13,655 nt of DNA from an uncultured Muribaculaceae bacterium. Its GTDB lineage: Bacteria; Bacteroidota; Bacteroidia; Bacteroidales; Muribaculaceae. How positions within the stretch are numbered: position 1 is the stretch's first letter; every line of letters begins with the position of its first letter. Positions 1 through 7,869 of the stretch are shown here, one piece after another. Location of the stretch: the NCBI GenBank assembly GCA_910578805.1, contig CAJTRS010000013.1:1-13655 (forward strand), written 5' to 3'. A model generated the notes under the pieces. That model saw only the letters and a list, made by a program, of their open reading frames with translations, did not search any database and was not told where the DNA came from. The translations under genes were made by a program, and so were the position numbers.

Positions 1-107
1 TAACTCTCAACACATTACTTTATTCCCCATTTATTGCCATAGTCTCGCGAATTCTATCTATCTTTGACTCCGTCTTAGATACTCTCGCTCGGCAAACGGC
101 AAATAAA

Positions 108-140
108 TTTGCTTTTGCTCTCGACTTATTCGTATCTTTG
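108..140 (+). promoter_or_regulatory. Bacteroidetes-type promoter for ptb-buk
   Basis: TATCTTTG at 133-140 matches the Bacteroidetes primary-sigma -7 consensus TAnnTTTG exactly. A TTTG at 108-111 lies 21 bases upstream and fits the -33 element. Transcription would start near 146-148, leaving a 5' leader of only about 13-15 bases before the ATG at 161. A second TTTTG at 113-117 is closer (15 bases) and fits less well. Bases 1-107 show no gene that I can support. Confidence 0.65.
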
Positions 141-160
141 GCTTCAAAATCATAATATCC

Positions 161-1087
161 ATGAACCCTATAAAAAATTTCAACGAACTGGTAACCCGAT
201 TCCGCTCTATAGAGGGCAATGTCAGAGTGGCTATTGTGTGCCCTGACGATGAAGCCTCGCAACATGTGATCGGACGGTGCCTTGATGAGCGTCTCGCCGA
301 TTTCACAATAATCACATGCGCCACCGACACCGGACACTATACCGCGGAGGCCGAAAAACACCCCGGACACGTCACCCTGCTACATGCGGCATCGCCCGAT
401 GAAGCAGCCCGTTACGGAGTGGAACTTGTCAGAAGCGGCAAAGCCGACGTGCTGATGAAAGGCATCATCAATACCGACAATCTGATGCACGCCGTACTTG
501 ACAAGACCTGCGGATTGTTGCCTCCGGGCAATGTGCTGAGCCACATAACTCTGGCACAAATACCCACTTATCACAAACTACTCATGTTCTCCGACGCCAC
601 GGTCATACCCTCACCGAATCTCGCACAGTTGGACGCCATGGTTCGCTACGACACCGCCCTATGCCATGCTCTCGGCATAAGCCGTCCGAAAGTGGCATTG
701 ATACATTTTTCAGAAAAGATAAACCCGAAATTCCAGAACACCATAGATTATCAGGATATCAAACAACGCGCTTTAGCCGGAGCCTACGGCGATATCCTGA
801 TCGACGGGCCTCTTGACGTGAAAACCTCCGTTGACCTCCACAGTTGTGAGGTAAAAGGCCTGGCATCGCCAGTGGCCGGCGATGCCGACATACTTATATT
901 TCCCAATCTTGAAGCCGGCAACTCATTCTACAAGACCCTGTCTTTTTTCGGCCATGCCACCATGGCCGGAGTCATCAGCGGCGCATCATCGCCCATTGTA
1001 CTCCCATCGCGTGCCGACTCCGCCGAATCCAAATTCTACAGCCTCGCCCTGGCATGTATCGCATTCCGACATAATACCACCGCTTAG
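161..1087 (+). CDS. ptb: Phosphate butyryltransferase / phosphate acyltransferase
   Basis: Likely transfers the acyl group of butyryl-CoA (or a related short or branched acyl-CoA) to phosphate, giving acyl-phosphate and CoA in the cytoplasm. The 308 residues match the usual length of a stand-alone PTA/PTB-family enzyme. Family-typical blocks are LMKG (98-101), SEKINPK (184-190), DGPLDVKTSVD (215-225), FPNLEAGN (247-254) and LPSRADSAESK (281-291). The ATG at 161 lies just behind a clear promoter and there is no better upstream start. buk follows after 10 bases, the classic ptb-buk arrangement that makes acid and ATP, and this pairing is what favours ptb over pta. It lacks the N-terminal hydratase-like domain found in some longer relatives. 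Substrate preference (butyrate, isobutyrate, isovalerate) cannot be read from the sequence, and no butyryl-CoA synthesis genes are in the window. Confidence 0.9.
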   Translation: MNPIKNFNELVTRFRSIEGNVRVAIVCPDDEASQHVIGRCLDERLADFTIITCATDTGHYTAEAEKHPGHVTLLHAASPDEAARYGVELVRSGKADVLMKGIINTDNLMHAVLDKTCGLLPPGNVLSHITLAQIPTYHKLLMFSDATVIPSPNLAQLDAMVRYDTALCHALGISRPKVALIHFSEKINPKFQNTIDYQDIKQRALAGAYGDILIDGPLDVKTSVDLHSCEVKGLASPVAGDADILIFPNLEAGNSFYKTLSFFGHATMAGVISGASSPIVLPSRADSAESKFYSLALACIAFRHNTTA

Positions 1088-1097
1088 CTAACAATTT

Positions 1098-2177
1098 ATG
1101 AATATATTCGTAATCAATCCTGGCTCGACCTCCACAAAGTTTGCCCTTTACAACGGCAACGAACAGGTATGGACCCGGACAGTAAACCATGCAATGCACG
1201 AACTTTCAGGATTCACAGACGTGAACGAACAGTTGCAATACCGCACCGAAGTCATGCACCGCATTATAAATGAAGCCCCAATACCTGACACATTCGATGC
1301 CGTTATTGCCCGCGGAGGCCTTCTTAGGCCGACCCCGGGTGGCATCTACGACATCGACGAAGCCATAAAACATGACCTGATAAACGCCACTCAGAAACAC
1401 GCCTGCAACTTAGGCGCCCTAATGGCTGCCGAACTTGCCGGTTCTCACGGCTGTCCGGCATACATTGCCGACCCTGAAGTGGTCGATGAACTAATCGACG
1501 AATCCCGCCTGACCGGCATACCATCGATCGAACGCCACTCAATATTCCATGCCCTCAACACCAAAGCAGTGGCCCGCAGGTATGCCGATTCGATAGGCCG
1601 GCCTTACGAAGAACTCAATCTTATCATGGTACATCTCGGAGGAGGCATCTCAGTAGGCGCACATCTACACGGCAAAGTGGCCGATGTCAACAACGCCCTG
1701 AATGGTGACGGCCCGTTTTCACCTGAGCGCGCAGGCACCATACCGGCCGACCAGTTGGCAGAACTTTGCTTCAGCGGCCGATACACACTCAACGAAGTAA
1801 AACGTATGCTCAACGGCGCAGGCGGACTGGCGGCACACCTCGGCATCACCGATGTGGCCGAGATCGTAAAGCGTGCCGAATCAGGAGAGACTCGTTATAA
1901 AAAAGTTCTTGATGCCATGCTCTACAACGTGGCGAAAGAGATAGGTGCGCGAGCCGTGACACTGCGGGGCGATGTCGATGCGATAATCCTTACAGGAGGA
2001 ATAGCCCACAGCAGTTATTGTGTTGACGCCATAACGTCATGGGTAAAATTCATAGCACCTATAGTGGTACGTGCCGGAGAAGACGAGCTCGCATCATTGG
2101 CCGAAAACGCGCTCCGTGCCCTGAAAGGCACACAAAAAGTCATGAAATACGACCCTGACAGAAGCCACTCCATGTGA
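1098..2177 (+). CDS. buk: Butyrate kinase
   Basis: Catalyses acyl-phosphate + ADP to carboxylic acid + ATP, the second step of the ptb-buk route, in the cytoplasm. At 359 residues it has normal family length. It is an acetokinase/ASKHA-fold protein: the N-terminal phosphate-binding motif NPGSTSTK is at 7-14, the second-lobe glycine motif HLGGGIS starts at 179, DGPFSPERAG begins at 204, and a late ILTGGIA adenosine-type motif lies near residue 297. The GGLLRPTPGG block near residue 73 is typical of butyrate rather than acetate kinases. The gene follows ptb by 10 bases and is almost certainly co-transcribed with it. Only weak, imperfect inverted repeats lie downstream (2178-2260), so I see no convincing terminator before the efp promoter. 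Branched-chain acyl-phosphates are possible alternative substrates. Confidence 0.93.
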   Translation: MNIFVINPGSTSTKFALYNGNEQVWTRTVNHAMHELSGFTDVNEQLQYRTEVMHRIINEAPIPDTFDAVIARGGLLRPTPGGIYDIDEAIKHDLINATQKHACNLGALMAAELAGSHGCPAYIADPEVVDELIDESRLTGIPSIERHSIFHALNTKAVARRYADSIGRPYEELNLIMVHLGGGISVGAHLHGKVADVNNALNGDGPFSPERAGTIPADQLAELCFSGRYTLNEVKRMLNGAGGLAAHLGITDVAEIVKRAESGETRYKKVLDAMLYNVAKEIGARAVTLRGDVDAIILTGGIAHSSYCVDAITSWVKFIAPIVVRAGEDELASLAENALRALKGTQKVMKYDPDRSHSM

Positions 2178-2261
2178 CGCGATACACCGGGCACCGGACA
2201 TATTTGCAATCACACAACGATATTTTTGACCGATACCGGTGATTTTATTGATATTTTTTTG

Positions 2262-2269
2262 TAATTTTG
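2262..2269 (+). promoter_or_regulatory. -7 promoter element for efp
   Basis: TAATTTTG fits the Bacteroidetes TAnnTTTG consensus, 27 bases before the efp ATG. There is no good TTTG at the usual 19-21 base distance. The nearest TTG-like element (TTTATTG, 2244-2250) is only 11 bases upstream, and an AT-rich T-tract (2253-2260) directly precedes the motif. The implied leader is about 20 bases. An in-frame TTG at 2267 overlaps this element, so translation should not start there. Confidence 0.55.
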
Positions 2270-2296
2270 CGCCCAAATAAATCATCATCAATCCTT

Positions 2297-2863
2297 ATGA
2301 TCAACGCTCAAGACATCAAAAACGGCACCTGCATACGCATGGACGGCCGACTTTATTTCTGCGTGGAATTCCTTCACGTAAAGCCGGGTAAAGGCAATAC
2401 CTTCATGCGCACCAAACTCAAAGACGTAGTAGATGGCCGTGTGCTCGAACGCCGCTTCAACATCGGCGAAAAGCTTGAAGACGTACGTGTGGAACGCCGC
2501 CCGTTCCAGTACCTGTATGCCGACGGTGGCGATGATATCTTCATGAACAACGAAACATTCGAACAGATTCCAATCAGCAAAGAACTTGTGACAGGTTCCG
2601 CATTCATGAAAGAGGGAGACACAGTGGAAGTGGTCAGCGACGCATCGACCGACACAGTGCTCTATGCCGAAATGCCCATCAAGACCGTGCTTAAAATCAC
2701 ATATACCGAACCCGGAATAAAGGGTGATACTGCAACCAACACACTCAAGCCCGCAACAGTAGAGACCGGAGCTGAAGTGAGAGTACCTCTGTTTGTAAAC
2801 GAAGGTGACCTCATCGAAATCGACACACGCGACGGATCATACCTGAGCCGAGTGAAAGCATAA
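2297..2863 (+). CDS. efp: Translation elongation factor P
   Basis: EF-P binds between the P and E sites of the ribosome and relieves stalling at consecutive prolines. With the ATG at 2297 the product is 188 residues, the standard length, and begins MINAQDIKNG as in other Bacteroidales. A TTG 30 bases upstream would add ten unconserved residues and lies within the -7 promoter element, so I reject it. The expected three domains are present: a KOW-like N domain (about 1-64) and two OB domains (about 66-127 and 129-185). The C-terminal block around residues 155-170 (ETGAEVRVPLFVNEGD) is the family signature. The loop tip is PGKG (30-33), so the residue modified in some bacteria is Lys32 here rather than Arg. 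This excludes EarP-type rhamnosylation. No modification gene is nearby. A strong terminator follows the stop, so efp appears to be a single-gene unit. Confidence 0.96.
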   Translation: MINAQDIKNGTCIRMDGRLYFCVEFLHVKPGKGNTFMRTKLKDVVDGRVLERRFNIGEKLEDVRVERRPFQYLYADGGDDIFMNNETFEQIPISKELVTGSAFMKEGDTVEVVSDASTDTVLYAEMPIKTVLKITYTEPGIKGDTATNTLKPATVETGAEVRVPLFVNEGDLIEIDTRDGSYLSRVKA

Positions 2864-2892
2864 GGACACACTCCTTAATGCAACCGCATAGG

Positions 2893-2926
2893 GCGGCCGG
2901 TGAACAATAAGCACCGGCCGCTTTTT
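2893..2926 (+). terminator. Intrinsic terminator after efp
   Basis: GCGGCCGGTG (2893-2902) pairs perfectly with CACCGGCCGC (2912-2921). The 10-bp stem is GC-rich, the loop is 9 bases, and TTTTT follows at 2922-2926. There is no T-run on the opposite strand, so it should act only on rightward transcripts. It lies 29 bases after the efp stop. Confidence 0.92.
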
Positions 2927-2959
2927 ATAACCTTGTCACAATCATACTCAAAGCATATC

Positions 2960-3538
2960 ATGAACGCGACCAGCACTACCGAATGCCACCCGTGGGCACC
3001 ATTTATACCACCCCAGGCCAAAATCCTGATCATGGGCACATTTCCACCAAAGCCCAACAGATGGAGCATGGATTTCTACTATCCCAACTTCATCAACGAC
3101 TTCTGGCGCATAATGGGTCTGATATTCCATGATGACCGCAACTATTTCTGCCTGCCCGACAAAAAAGAATTTAATCTGCCGGCAATAAAAGCCATGCTTA
3201 CCGACCGCGGTATAGCCCTCAACGATACAGGTGCCGAAGTCCGCAGACTCAAGGACAATGCTTCCGACAAATTTCTTGAAATAATCAAGCCGGTAAATTT
3301 TGAAGCACTGCTCGAACAGATGCCATTGTGCCACACAGTGGCCACAACAGGCGAAAAAGCCGCCTCGATAATATCCGAACTAACCGGCACACCTATACCC
3401 CGAATGGGCGAAATGACATGCAATACCGACGGACTAAACATCTGGAGAATGCCATCGACCTCCCGAGCCTATCCTCTCAGACTTGAAAAAAAGGCAGAAT
3501 ACTACGCCCGCATGCTCCACCAAGCCGGAATAATTTGA
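2960..3538 (+). CDS. Uracil/hypoxanthine-DNA glycosylase superfamily protein
   Basis: Probably a small base-excision-repair enzyme that removes deaminated bases (uracil or hypoxanthine) from DNA. With the ATG at 2960 it has 192 residues. A GTG at 2900 is in frame but lies inside the efp terminator hairpin, so I reject it. Motif-A-like features are GTFPP (26-30), then FYYPN and NDFWRIMG (46-53). The motif-B-like block is MPSTSRAYPL (164-173). RGIALNDTG (83-91) resembles the GIALWD segment of DNA-deoxyinosine glycosylases. This layout is closest to what I know of family 6 (hypoxanthine-DNA glycosylase-like), but it is divergent: Arg follows PSTS where Pro is usual, and Asn replaces Trp in GIALWD. 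Substrate is therefore uncertain. A 7/8 match to the -7 consensus (TAACCTTG, 2928-2935) sits just after the terminator and may be its promoter. No rho-independent terminator is evident after it. Confidence 0.8.
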   Translation: MNATSTTECHPWAPFIPPQAKILIMGTFPPKPNRWSMDFYYPNFINDFWRIMGLIFHDDRNYFCLPDKKEFNLPAIKAMLTDRGIALNDTGAEVRRLKDNASDKFLEIIKPVNFEALLEQMPLCHTVATTGEKAASIISELTGTPIPRMGEMTCNTDGLNIWRMPSTSRAYPLRLEKKAEYYARMLHQAGII

Positions 3539-3638
3539 CCGACCGGCAACGTCCCGTCAAACACATAATGGCCGGACGGATACAGATTCGTACTCACACA
3601 AAAGCGATGACGGTGTAGGAATTTTGTGAAATTATGGA

Positions 3639-3646
3639 TAACTTTG
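3639..3646 (+). promoter_or_regulatory. -7 promoter element for the DedA-rpe-ftsK run
   Basis: TAACTTTG matches TAnnTTTG exactly, 40 bases before the DedA start codon. A TTTTG at 3622-3626 lies 12 bases upstream, which is closer than the usual -33 distance. The 148-base gap (3539-3686) otherwise contains only weak GC-rich inverted repeats (CCGGC/GCCGG around 3544-3576) with no T-run. Confidence 0.55.
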
Positions 3647-3686
3647 CTAACCCAAAACAAGCAAATTCCATAAATTTCAACAACTG

Positions 3687-4379
3687 ATGTTACCCGACTT
3701 CATCTTACTCGGCATATCCGATTGGTTTAATGCATCTTACATATTCCAATGGGTAGTAGATAACGCAAGCTATCTGTTAGTATTCATACTGATGGCTGTA
3801 GAGAGTTCGTTCATTCCGTTCCCATCGGAAGTAGTGGTGCCTCCGGCAGCATATCTTGCCTACACCAAAGGTGACATGAACATATTCATGGTCGTCCTCG
3901 TGGCCACAGCAGGAGCCATCGTTGGCGCTTTGGTCAACTACTACCTGTCAGTGTGGATTGGCAGGCCTATTGTTTATAAATTCGCCGACTCCAGATTCGG
4001 ACATGCCCTGCTCATCAATCCGGCCAAAGTGGAAAAAGCCGAAAAATATTTTGACAAACACGGCGCAATATCCACATTCATAGGCCGCCTGATACCCGCC
4101 GTACGACAACTGATCTCCATACCCGCCGGCCTTGCCCGCATGAACATCGGTGTTTTCGTGATTTTCACAGCATTGGGAGCATTGGTCTGGAACATGATCC
4201 TCGGAGGCATGGGCTACTGGTTAGGACACATGGTACCGCAGGCTCAACTGTTTTCCACAATAGAACACTATAATTCCTATCTCACATGGGCCGGCCTCGG
4301 TCTTGGCGCTTTGATATTGCTGTTTATAATATGGCAATTCATAAAACCCCGTAAATCAACTGCCGACACATCATTGTAA
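3687..4379 (+). CDS. DedA family (VTT/SNARE-associated) inner-membrane protein
   Basis: Polytopic membrane protein of the DedA family. Members act in envelope homeostasis, and some are reported to flip undecaprenyl phosphate or phosphatidylethanolamine. The 230-residue length is typical. Hydrophobic stretches lie at about 28-45, 66-90, 127-148, 153-180 and 200-219. Family residues are visible: the acidic Glu39 and the FPSE motif (45-48) of the first re-entrant region, the glycine-rich GAIVGALVNYY (76-86), and the FIGRLIPAVRQ block (131-141) with Arg134 and Arg140, followed by IPAGLARM. The C-terminus is short and basic, then polar. It starts at ATG 3687, 41 bases after the -7 element. rpe follows 26 bases after the stop, so co-transcription is likely. 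The transported lipid cannot be assigned from sequence. Confidence 0.92.
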   Translation: MLPDFILLGISDWFNASYIFQWVVDNASYLLVFILMAVESSFIPFPSEVVVPPAAYLAYTKGDMNIFMVVLVATAGAIVGALVNYYLSVWIGRPIVYKFADSRFGHALLINPAKVEKAEKYFDKHGAISTFIGRLIPAVRQLISIPAGLARMNIGVFVIFTALGALVWNMILGGMGYWLGHMVPQAQLFSTIEHYNSYLTWAGLGLGALILLFIIWQFIKPRKSTADTSL

Positions 4380-4405
4380 TCCAGACAAACTCATTTCCCC
4401 GCTCT

Positions 4406-5053
4406 ATGGCATCAGTATCACCTTCACTCCTTTCCGCAGATTTCGGCAATCTTGACCGCGATGTGGAAATGCTAAATAATTCAGAAGCCGATTTCATGCA
4501 CATCGATGTGATGGACGGTGTGTTCGTGCCCAACATCTCATTCGGATTTCCTGTAATAAAATTCATAGAGAAAACAGCCCGAAAACCTCTCGACGTACAC
4601 CTAATGATAGTGGACCCGCAGCGTTACGTAAATCAGGTGCGCGACTGCGGCGCCGCGATCATGAACGTACATTACGAGGCCTGTACCCACCTTCACCGAG
4701 TGGTGCAGCAGATCAAACAAGCGGGAATGAAAGCGGCTGTCACCCTCAACCCTGCCACTCCGGTGATGATGCTCGAAGATATCATAACCGAACTTGACAT
4801 GGTGCTTCTTATGTCTGTCAACCCCGGATTCGGCGGGCAGTCATTCATACCGGAAACTCTGAAAAAAGTGGCCAGACTGCGCCGACTCATAGATGAATCA
4901 GGCTCCCGAGCCATGATAGAAATAGATGGCGGCATCAATGAAATCACAGGAGCCGAAGCCGTAAAAGCCGGAGCCGACATACTCGTGGCAGGAAACTATG
5001 TGTTCGGATCGTCCGATCCCATAAAGACCATATCGCTCCTACACAGCCTTTAA
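4406..5053 (+). CDS. rpe: Ribulose-phosphate 3-epimerase
   Basis: Interconverts D-ribulose 5-phosphate and D-xylulose 5-phosphate in the non-oxidative pentose phosphate pathway, in the cytoplasm. The 215 residues form a normal-length TIM barrel. Signature blocks are SPSLLSAD (5-12), MHIDVMDG (31-38, metal ligands His32 and Asp34), VHLMI (His65), VNPGFGGQ (138-145, the phosphate-side loop) and EIDGGI (172-177). Asp34 and Asp174 are the expected acid/base pair. All catalytic and metal-binding positions are intact. The gene is 26 bases after the DedA gene and 46 bases before ftsK, with no terminator or clear promoter on either side. It is therefore probably an internal gene of a longer transcript. 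Confidence 0.97.
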   Translation: MASVSPSLLSADFGNLDRDVEMLNNSEADFMHIDVMDGVFVPNISFGFPVIKFIEKTARKPLDVHLMIVDPQRYVNQVRDCGAAIMNVHYEACTHLHRVVQQIKQAGMKAAVTLNPATPVMMLEDIITELDMVLLMSVNPGFGGQSFIPETLKKVARLRRLIDESGSRAMIEIDGGINEITGAEAVKAGADILVAGNYVFGSSDPIKTISLLHSL

Positions 5054-5099
5054 ACCTATATTTACTCAACATCACTGTCACCAAAGATATCCTACCAAA

Positions 5100-7766
5100 A
5101 TGGATTCATTTGAAATGCCCTCCCGAGGGTTCAATATCCCTCAACAACCACCGATAGAACCTCCAACCGAACCGGAGGCTCCCGAACAGCTCAACAACCC
5201 GGCTCCGAAACAGCCGGCCACAGCTGCAAAAACCATAAAAAAAGACACCCCAAACAATACGTCCAATACTGATCTGAAACCATTGCCTTCGATAAAGCAA
5301 ATATTTGCCGAAGGGCGTCTGCGCACCTTTCTTGGTGTTCTACTCATACTGCTTTCCGGTTACACACTCATAGCGTGCATATCGTATCTGAGCACCGGAA
5401 GCGCAGATCAAAGCGTGGTGGAGAACCACACCATGGCAGAAATATCGAAGAATACGGCAGAGGTAAAAAACGCCGGCGGCAAATTCGGTGCATTCTTCTC
5501 CAGTTTCTTCATATCACAGTGGCTAGGGCTGGCATCGTTTCTTATTATTTTCTATACAGCCTCTGTAGGATTGGCGTTGCTCAAATACGTACGCCTGAAA
5601 TTCTGGCAATTCACTTTTAAGATACTGATGTCAGCCATAGCGATGTCTATAATCATAGGTTCACTTACTTATTGGACCGACTCATCGATATTCTGGGGCG
5701 GACGCCACGGCCACTATGTGACCGAGTTCTTCTATGACAACACCGCTGTGTGGGGCACTCTGTGCATGAACCTGATCATGGCCACCATAGTCGTACTTAT
5801 ATTCTTCAAGCCCATAAAGAACTGTTACGACAAAGTTTATGTGGCCTTAAGCAACTATAAGGCCAAACTCGTAGAACGATACAACGAGTCCATGAGCTCT
5901 GCCGATGATGCCGGACAGACTCCGCCCGCCCCGCAAGAGACACCCGTGCCGGTCAACCCTTCGGTCACTGTCAGCACCCCATCTGAAACTCACGATACGC
6001 AACTGCCTACCGATGTGGCAACAAATATACCTCAACCGGTGATTAATGCCGTTGAGACGCCCAAGGAACAACCTGCGCATAACCCGGTGCCAGAAGTACG
6101 CCCTGCGCCTTTGGGATTCGAGGTTTCTCCATACGTCCCTTCGGTATCCGACACCTCAGCCAGTGCCAATAACACCGAACCGAAACAGACCGCCGGTATC
6201 GGAAACGCCGATATGATCGTTGTGGACCACAACCCCATAGTGGAAGCCGAAGAGATAGATATCGACGCTTACGATCCCACTGCCGAACTTAGCCGTTTCC
6301 GCTTCCCCTCCATTGACCTGTTGCACGTACGTGAAAGCTCAGCGGGGGTTATTGACGAAGCCGAACAAGAAGAAAATAAAAATGTGATTATCAACGCCCT
6401 GCGCAGTTACGGTGTGGAAATTGCAAGCATTAAGGCCACGGTAGGCCCCACAATCACTCTCTATGAGATTATACCGGCCGAAGGTGTACGCATAGCCAAA
6501 ATCAAACGTTTGGGCGATGACATGACACTCAGCCTGTCGGCGATAGGTATCCGCATAATAGCCCCCATGCCCGGAAAAGGGACAATCGGCATGGAAGTGC
6601 CCAACAAGAATCCTCAGACCGTAAGCATTCGCTCCATACTGTCATCTAAGGCATATCAGGAATCCAAGGCCGAACTACCGATGGCCATGGGTACCACCAT
6701 CACCAACGAAGTCTATGTGACCGACCTTGCCAAAATGCCCCATCTACTGGTGGCAGGAGCTACGGGTATGGGCAAATCCGTGGGTCTAAACACCATAATA
6801 GCCTCACTGCTCTACAAAAAGCACCCGGCAGAACTCAAATTTGTGCTTGTCGATCCCAAAATGGTTGAATTCAGCCTGTACAAATGCCTCGAACGCCATT
6901 ATCTCGCCAAATTACCCGAAGAGGACGATGCCATAATCACCGACCCCAACAAGGTAGTGGCCACACTCAATTCACTTTGTGTGGAAATGGACAATCGATA
7001 TGCACTGTTGTCACAGGCAGGTATGCGCGGAATAAAGGAATACAACCAAAAATTCATCTCACGCCGTCTCAATCCGGAGAAAGGCCACCGATATCTACCT
7101 TACATAGTGGTGATAATCGATGAGTTTGCCGACCTTATAATAACCGCGGGCAAAGAGGTTGAAACACCCATATCGCGTATAGCCGCAAAAGCACGAGCCG
7201 TAGGTATCCACATGATTCTGGCTACCCAGCGCCCGAGCGTCAATGTCATAACCGGCGTGATAAAGGCCAACTTCCCAGGCCGAATGGCTTTCAGGGTAAC
7301 ACAGATGAACGACTCCCGCACCATACTTGATCGGCCGGGTGCCGACCAGCTTATAGGCCGCGGCGACATGCTCATCTCGCGCGACGGGGTGATCGAACGT
7401 GTGCAATGCGCATTTATCGACACCGATGAAGTGGAGGCAATGTGCCACTCGATAGCCGAACAGACCGGCTATGCAAATGCTTATGAACTTCCCGAATACA
7501 TCACACCCCAGGAGGGAAGTGCCTCGGCCGGCCGAGGCAACATAGCCGACCGCGACCCGCTCTTTGCCGACGCCGGAAGAGCCGTGATAGAATCCGGCAC
7601 CGGTTCCACATCATACCTGCAACGTAAATACAACATAGGCTATCCACGCGCTGGCAAAATCATGGACCAGCTTGAAGCCGCAGGTGTGGTAGGAGCATCG
7701 CAAGGCGGCAAACCGCGCTCGGTACTCATGGATTCATACTCTTTTGAACGGTTGCTCGAAGTTTAA
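5100..7766 (+). CDS. ftsK: DNA translocase FtsK
   Basis: Septum-anchored ATP-driven DNA pump that clears chromosome termini from the division site and supports dimer resolution by Xer recombinases. The 888 residues divide as follows. A Pro/Glu/Ala-rich cytoplasmic N-terminal tail covers 1-75. Four membrane segments lie at about 76-97, 139-162, 172-192 and 218-236. A low-complexity Pro/Thr/Val linker covers about 265-395. The motor alpha domain runs from about 405 to 520. The beta/RecA domain has Walker A GATGMGKS (553-560) and Walker B with Asp674-Glu675, then an ATQRP block. A winged-helix gamma domain lies at about 819-882 and ends with RKYNIGYPRA- and QLEAAGVVG-like elements. All motor motifs look intact. 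It starts at the ATG 46 bases after rpe. The order ftsK, lolA-like, trxB recurs in Bacteroidetes as far as I know. The unusual part is the long N-terminal tail before the first membrane segment. Confidence 0.97.
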   Translation: MDSFEMPSRGFNIPQQPPIEPPTEPEAPEQLNNPAPKQPATAAKTIKKDTPNNTSNTDLKPLPSIKQIFAEGRLRTFLGVLLILLSGYTLIACISYLSTGSADQSVVENHTMAEISKNTAEVKNAGGKFGAFFSSFFISQWLGLASFLIIFYTASVGLALLKYVRLKFWQFTFKILMSAIAMSIIIGSLTYWTDSSIFWGGRHGHYVTEFFYDNTAVWGTLCMNLIMATIVVLIFFKPIKNCYDKVYVALSNYKAKLVERYNESMSSADDAGQTPPAPQETPVPVNPSVTVSTPSETHDTQLPTDVATNIPQPVINAVETPKEQPAHNPVPEVRPAPLGFEVSPYVPSVSDTSASANNTEPKQTAGIGNADMIVVDHNPIVEAEEIDIDAYDPTAELSRFRFPSIDLLHVRESSAGVIDEAEQEENKNVIINALRSYGVEIASIKATVGPTITLYEIIPAEGVRIAKIKRLGDDMTLSLSAIGIRIIAPMPGKGTIGMEVPNKNPQTVSIRSILSSKAYQESKAELPMAMGTTITNEVYVTDLAKMPHLLVAGATGMGKSVGLNTIIASLLYKKHPAELKFVLVDPKMVEFSLYKCLERHYLAKLPEEDDAIITDPNKVVATLNSLCVEMDNRYALLSQAGMRGIKEYNQKFISRRLNPEKGHRYLPYIVVIIDEFADLIITAGKEVETPISRIAAKARAVGIHMILATQRPSVNVITGVIKANFPGRMAFRVTQMNDSRTILDRPGADQLIGRGDMLISRDGVIERVQCAFIDTDEVEAMCHSIAEQTGYANAYELPEYITPQEGSASAGRGNIADRDPLFADAGRAVIESGTGSTSYLQRKYNIGYPRAGKIMDQLEAAGVVGASQGGKPRSVLMDSYSFERLLEV

Positions 7767-7823
7767 CCCCGTTTCTCCATCGGCTATGTGTTACCTACAT
7801 CGCACAATCCAAGGTGCTGAAAC

Positions 7824-7853
7824 TTTTGCCTATCACTATTTGTTCTAAATTTC
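7824..7853 (+). promoter_or_regulatory. Weak candidate promoter for lolA-trxB
   Basis: TAAATTTC (7846-7853) is a 7/8 match to TAnnTTTG, and TTTTG (7824-7828) lies 17 bases upstream. It falls in the 103-base gap between ftsK and the lolA-like gene, 16 bases before the ATG. That gap holds no terminator hairpin that I can see, so read-through from ftsK is equally plausible. Confidence 0.3.
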
Positions 7854-7869
7854 AACAGAACCATCTGTC

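Noticed and set aside
20..370. Minus-strand open frame of 116 codons over the ptb start.
   Set aside because: It overlaps the ptb promoter and coding region in antisense and has no recognisable family features.
2178..2260. Possible terminator after buk from repeated CACCGG/CCGGTG words.
   Set aside because: The pairings are short (about 6 bp) with a very large loop and no adjacent clean T-run.
2267..2296. Upstream TTG start adding ten residues to EF-P.
   Set aside because: The TTG overlaps the -7 promoter element and would lie upstream of the transcript start. The conserved EF-P N-terminus begins at the ATG at 2297.
2900..2959. Upstream GTG start for the DNA glycosylase-like gene.
   Set aside because: It lies within the stem of the efp terminator, and the extra residues show no family similarity. 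The ATG at 2960 gives the normal length.
3544..3576. CCGGC/GCCGG inverted repeat after the glycosylase-like gene.
   Set aside because: It has a five-base stem, a 23-base loop and no T-tract. It is too weak to call a terminator.
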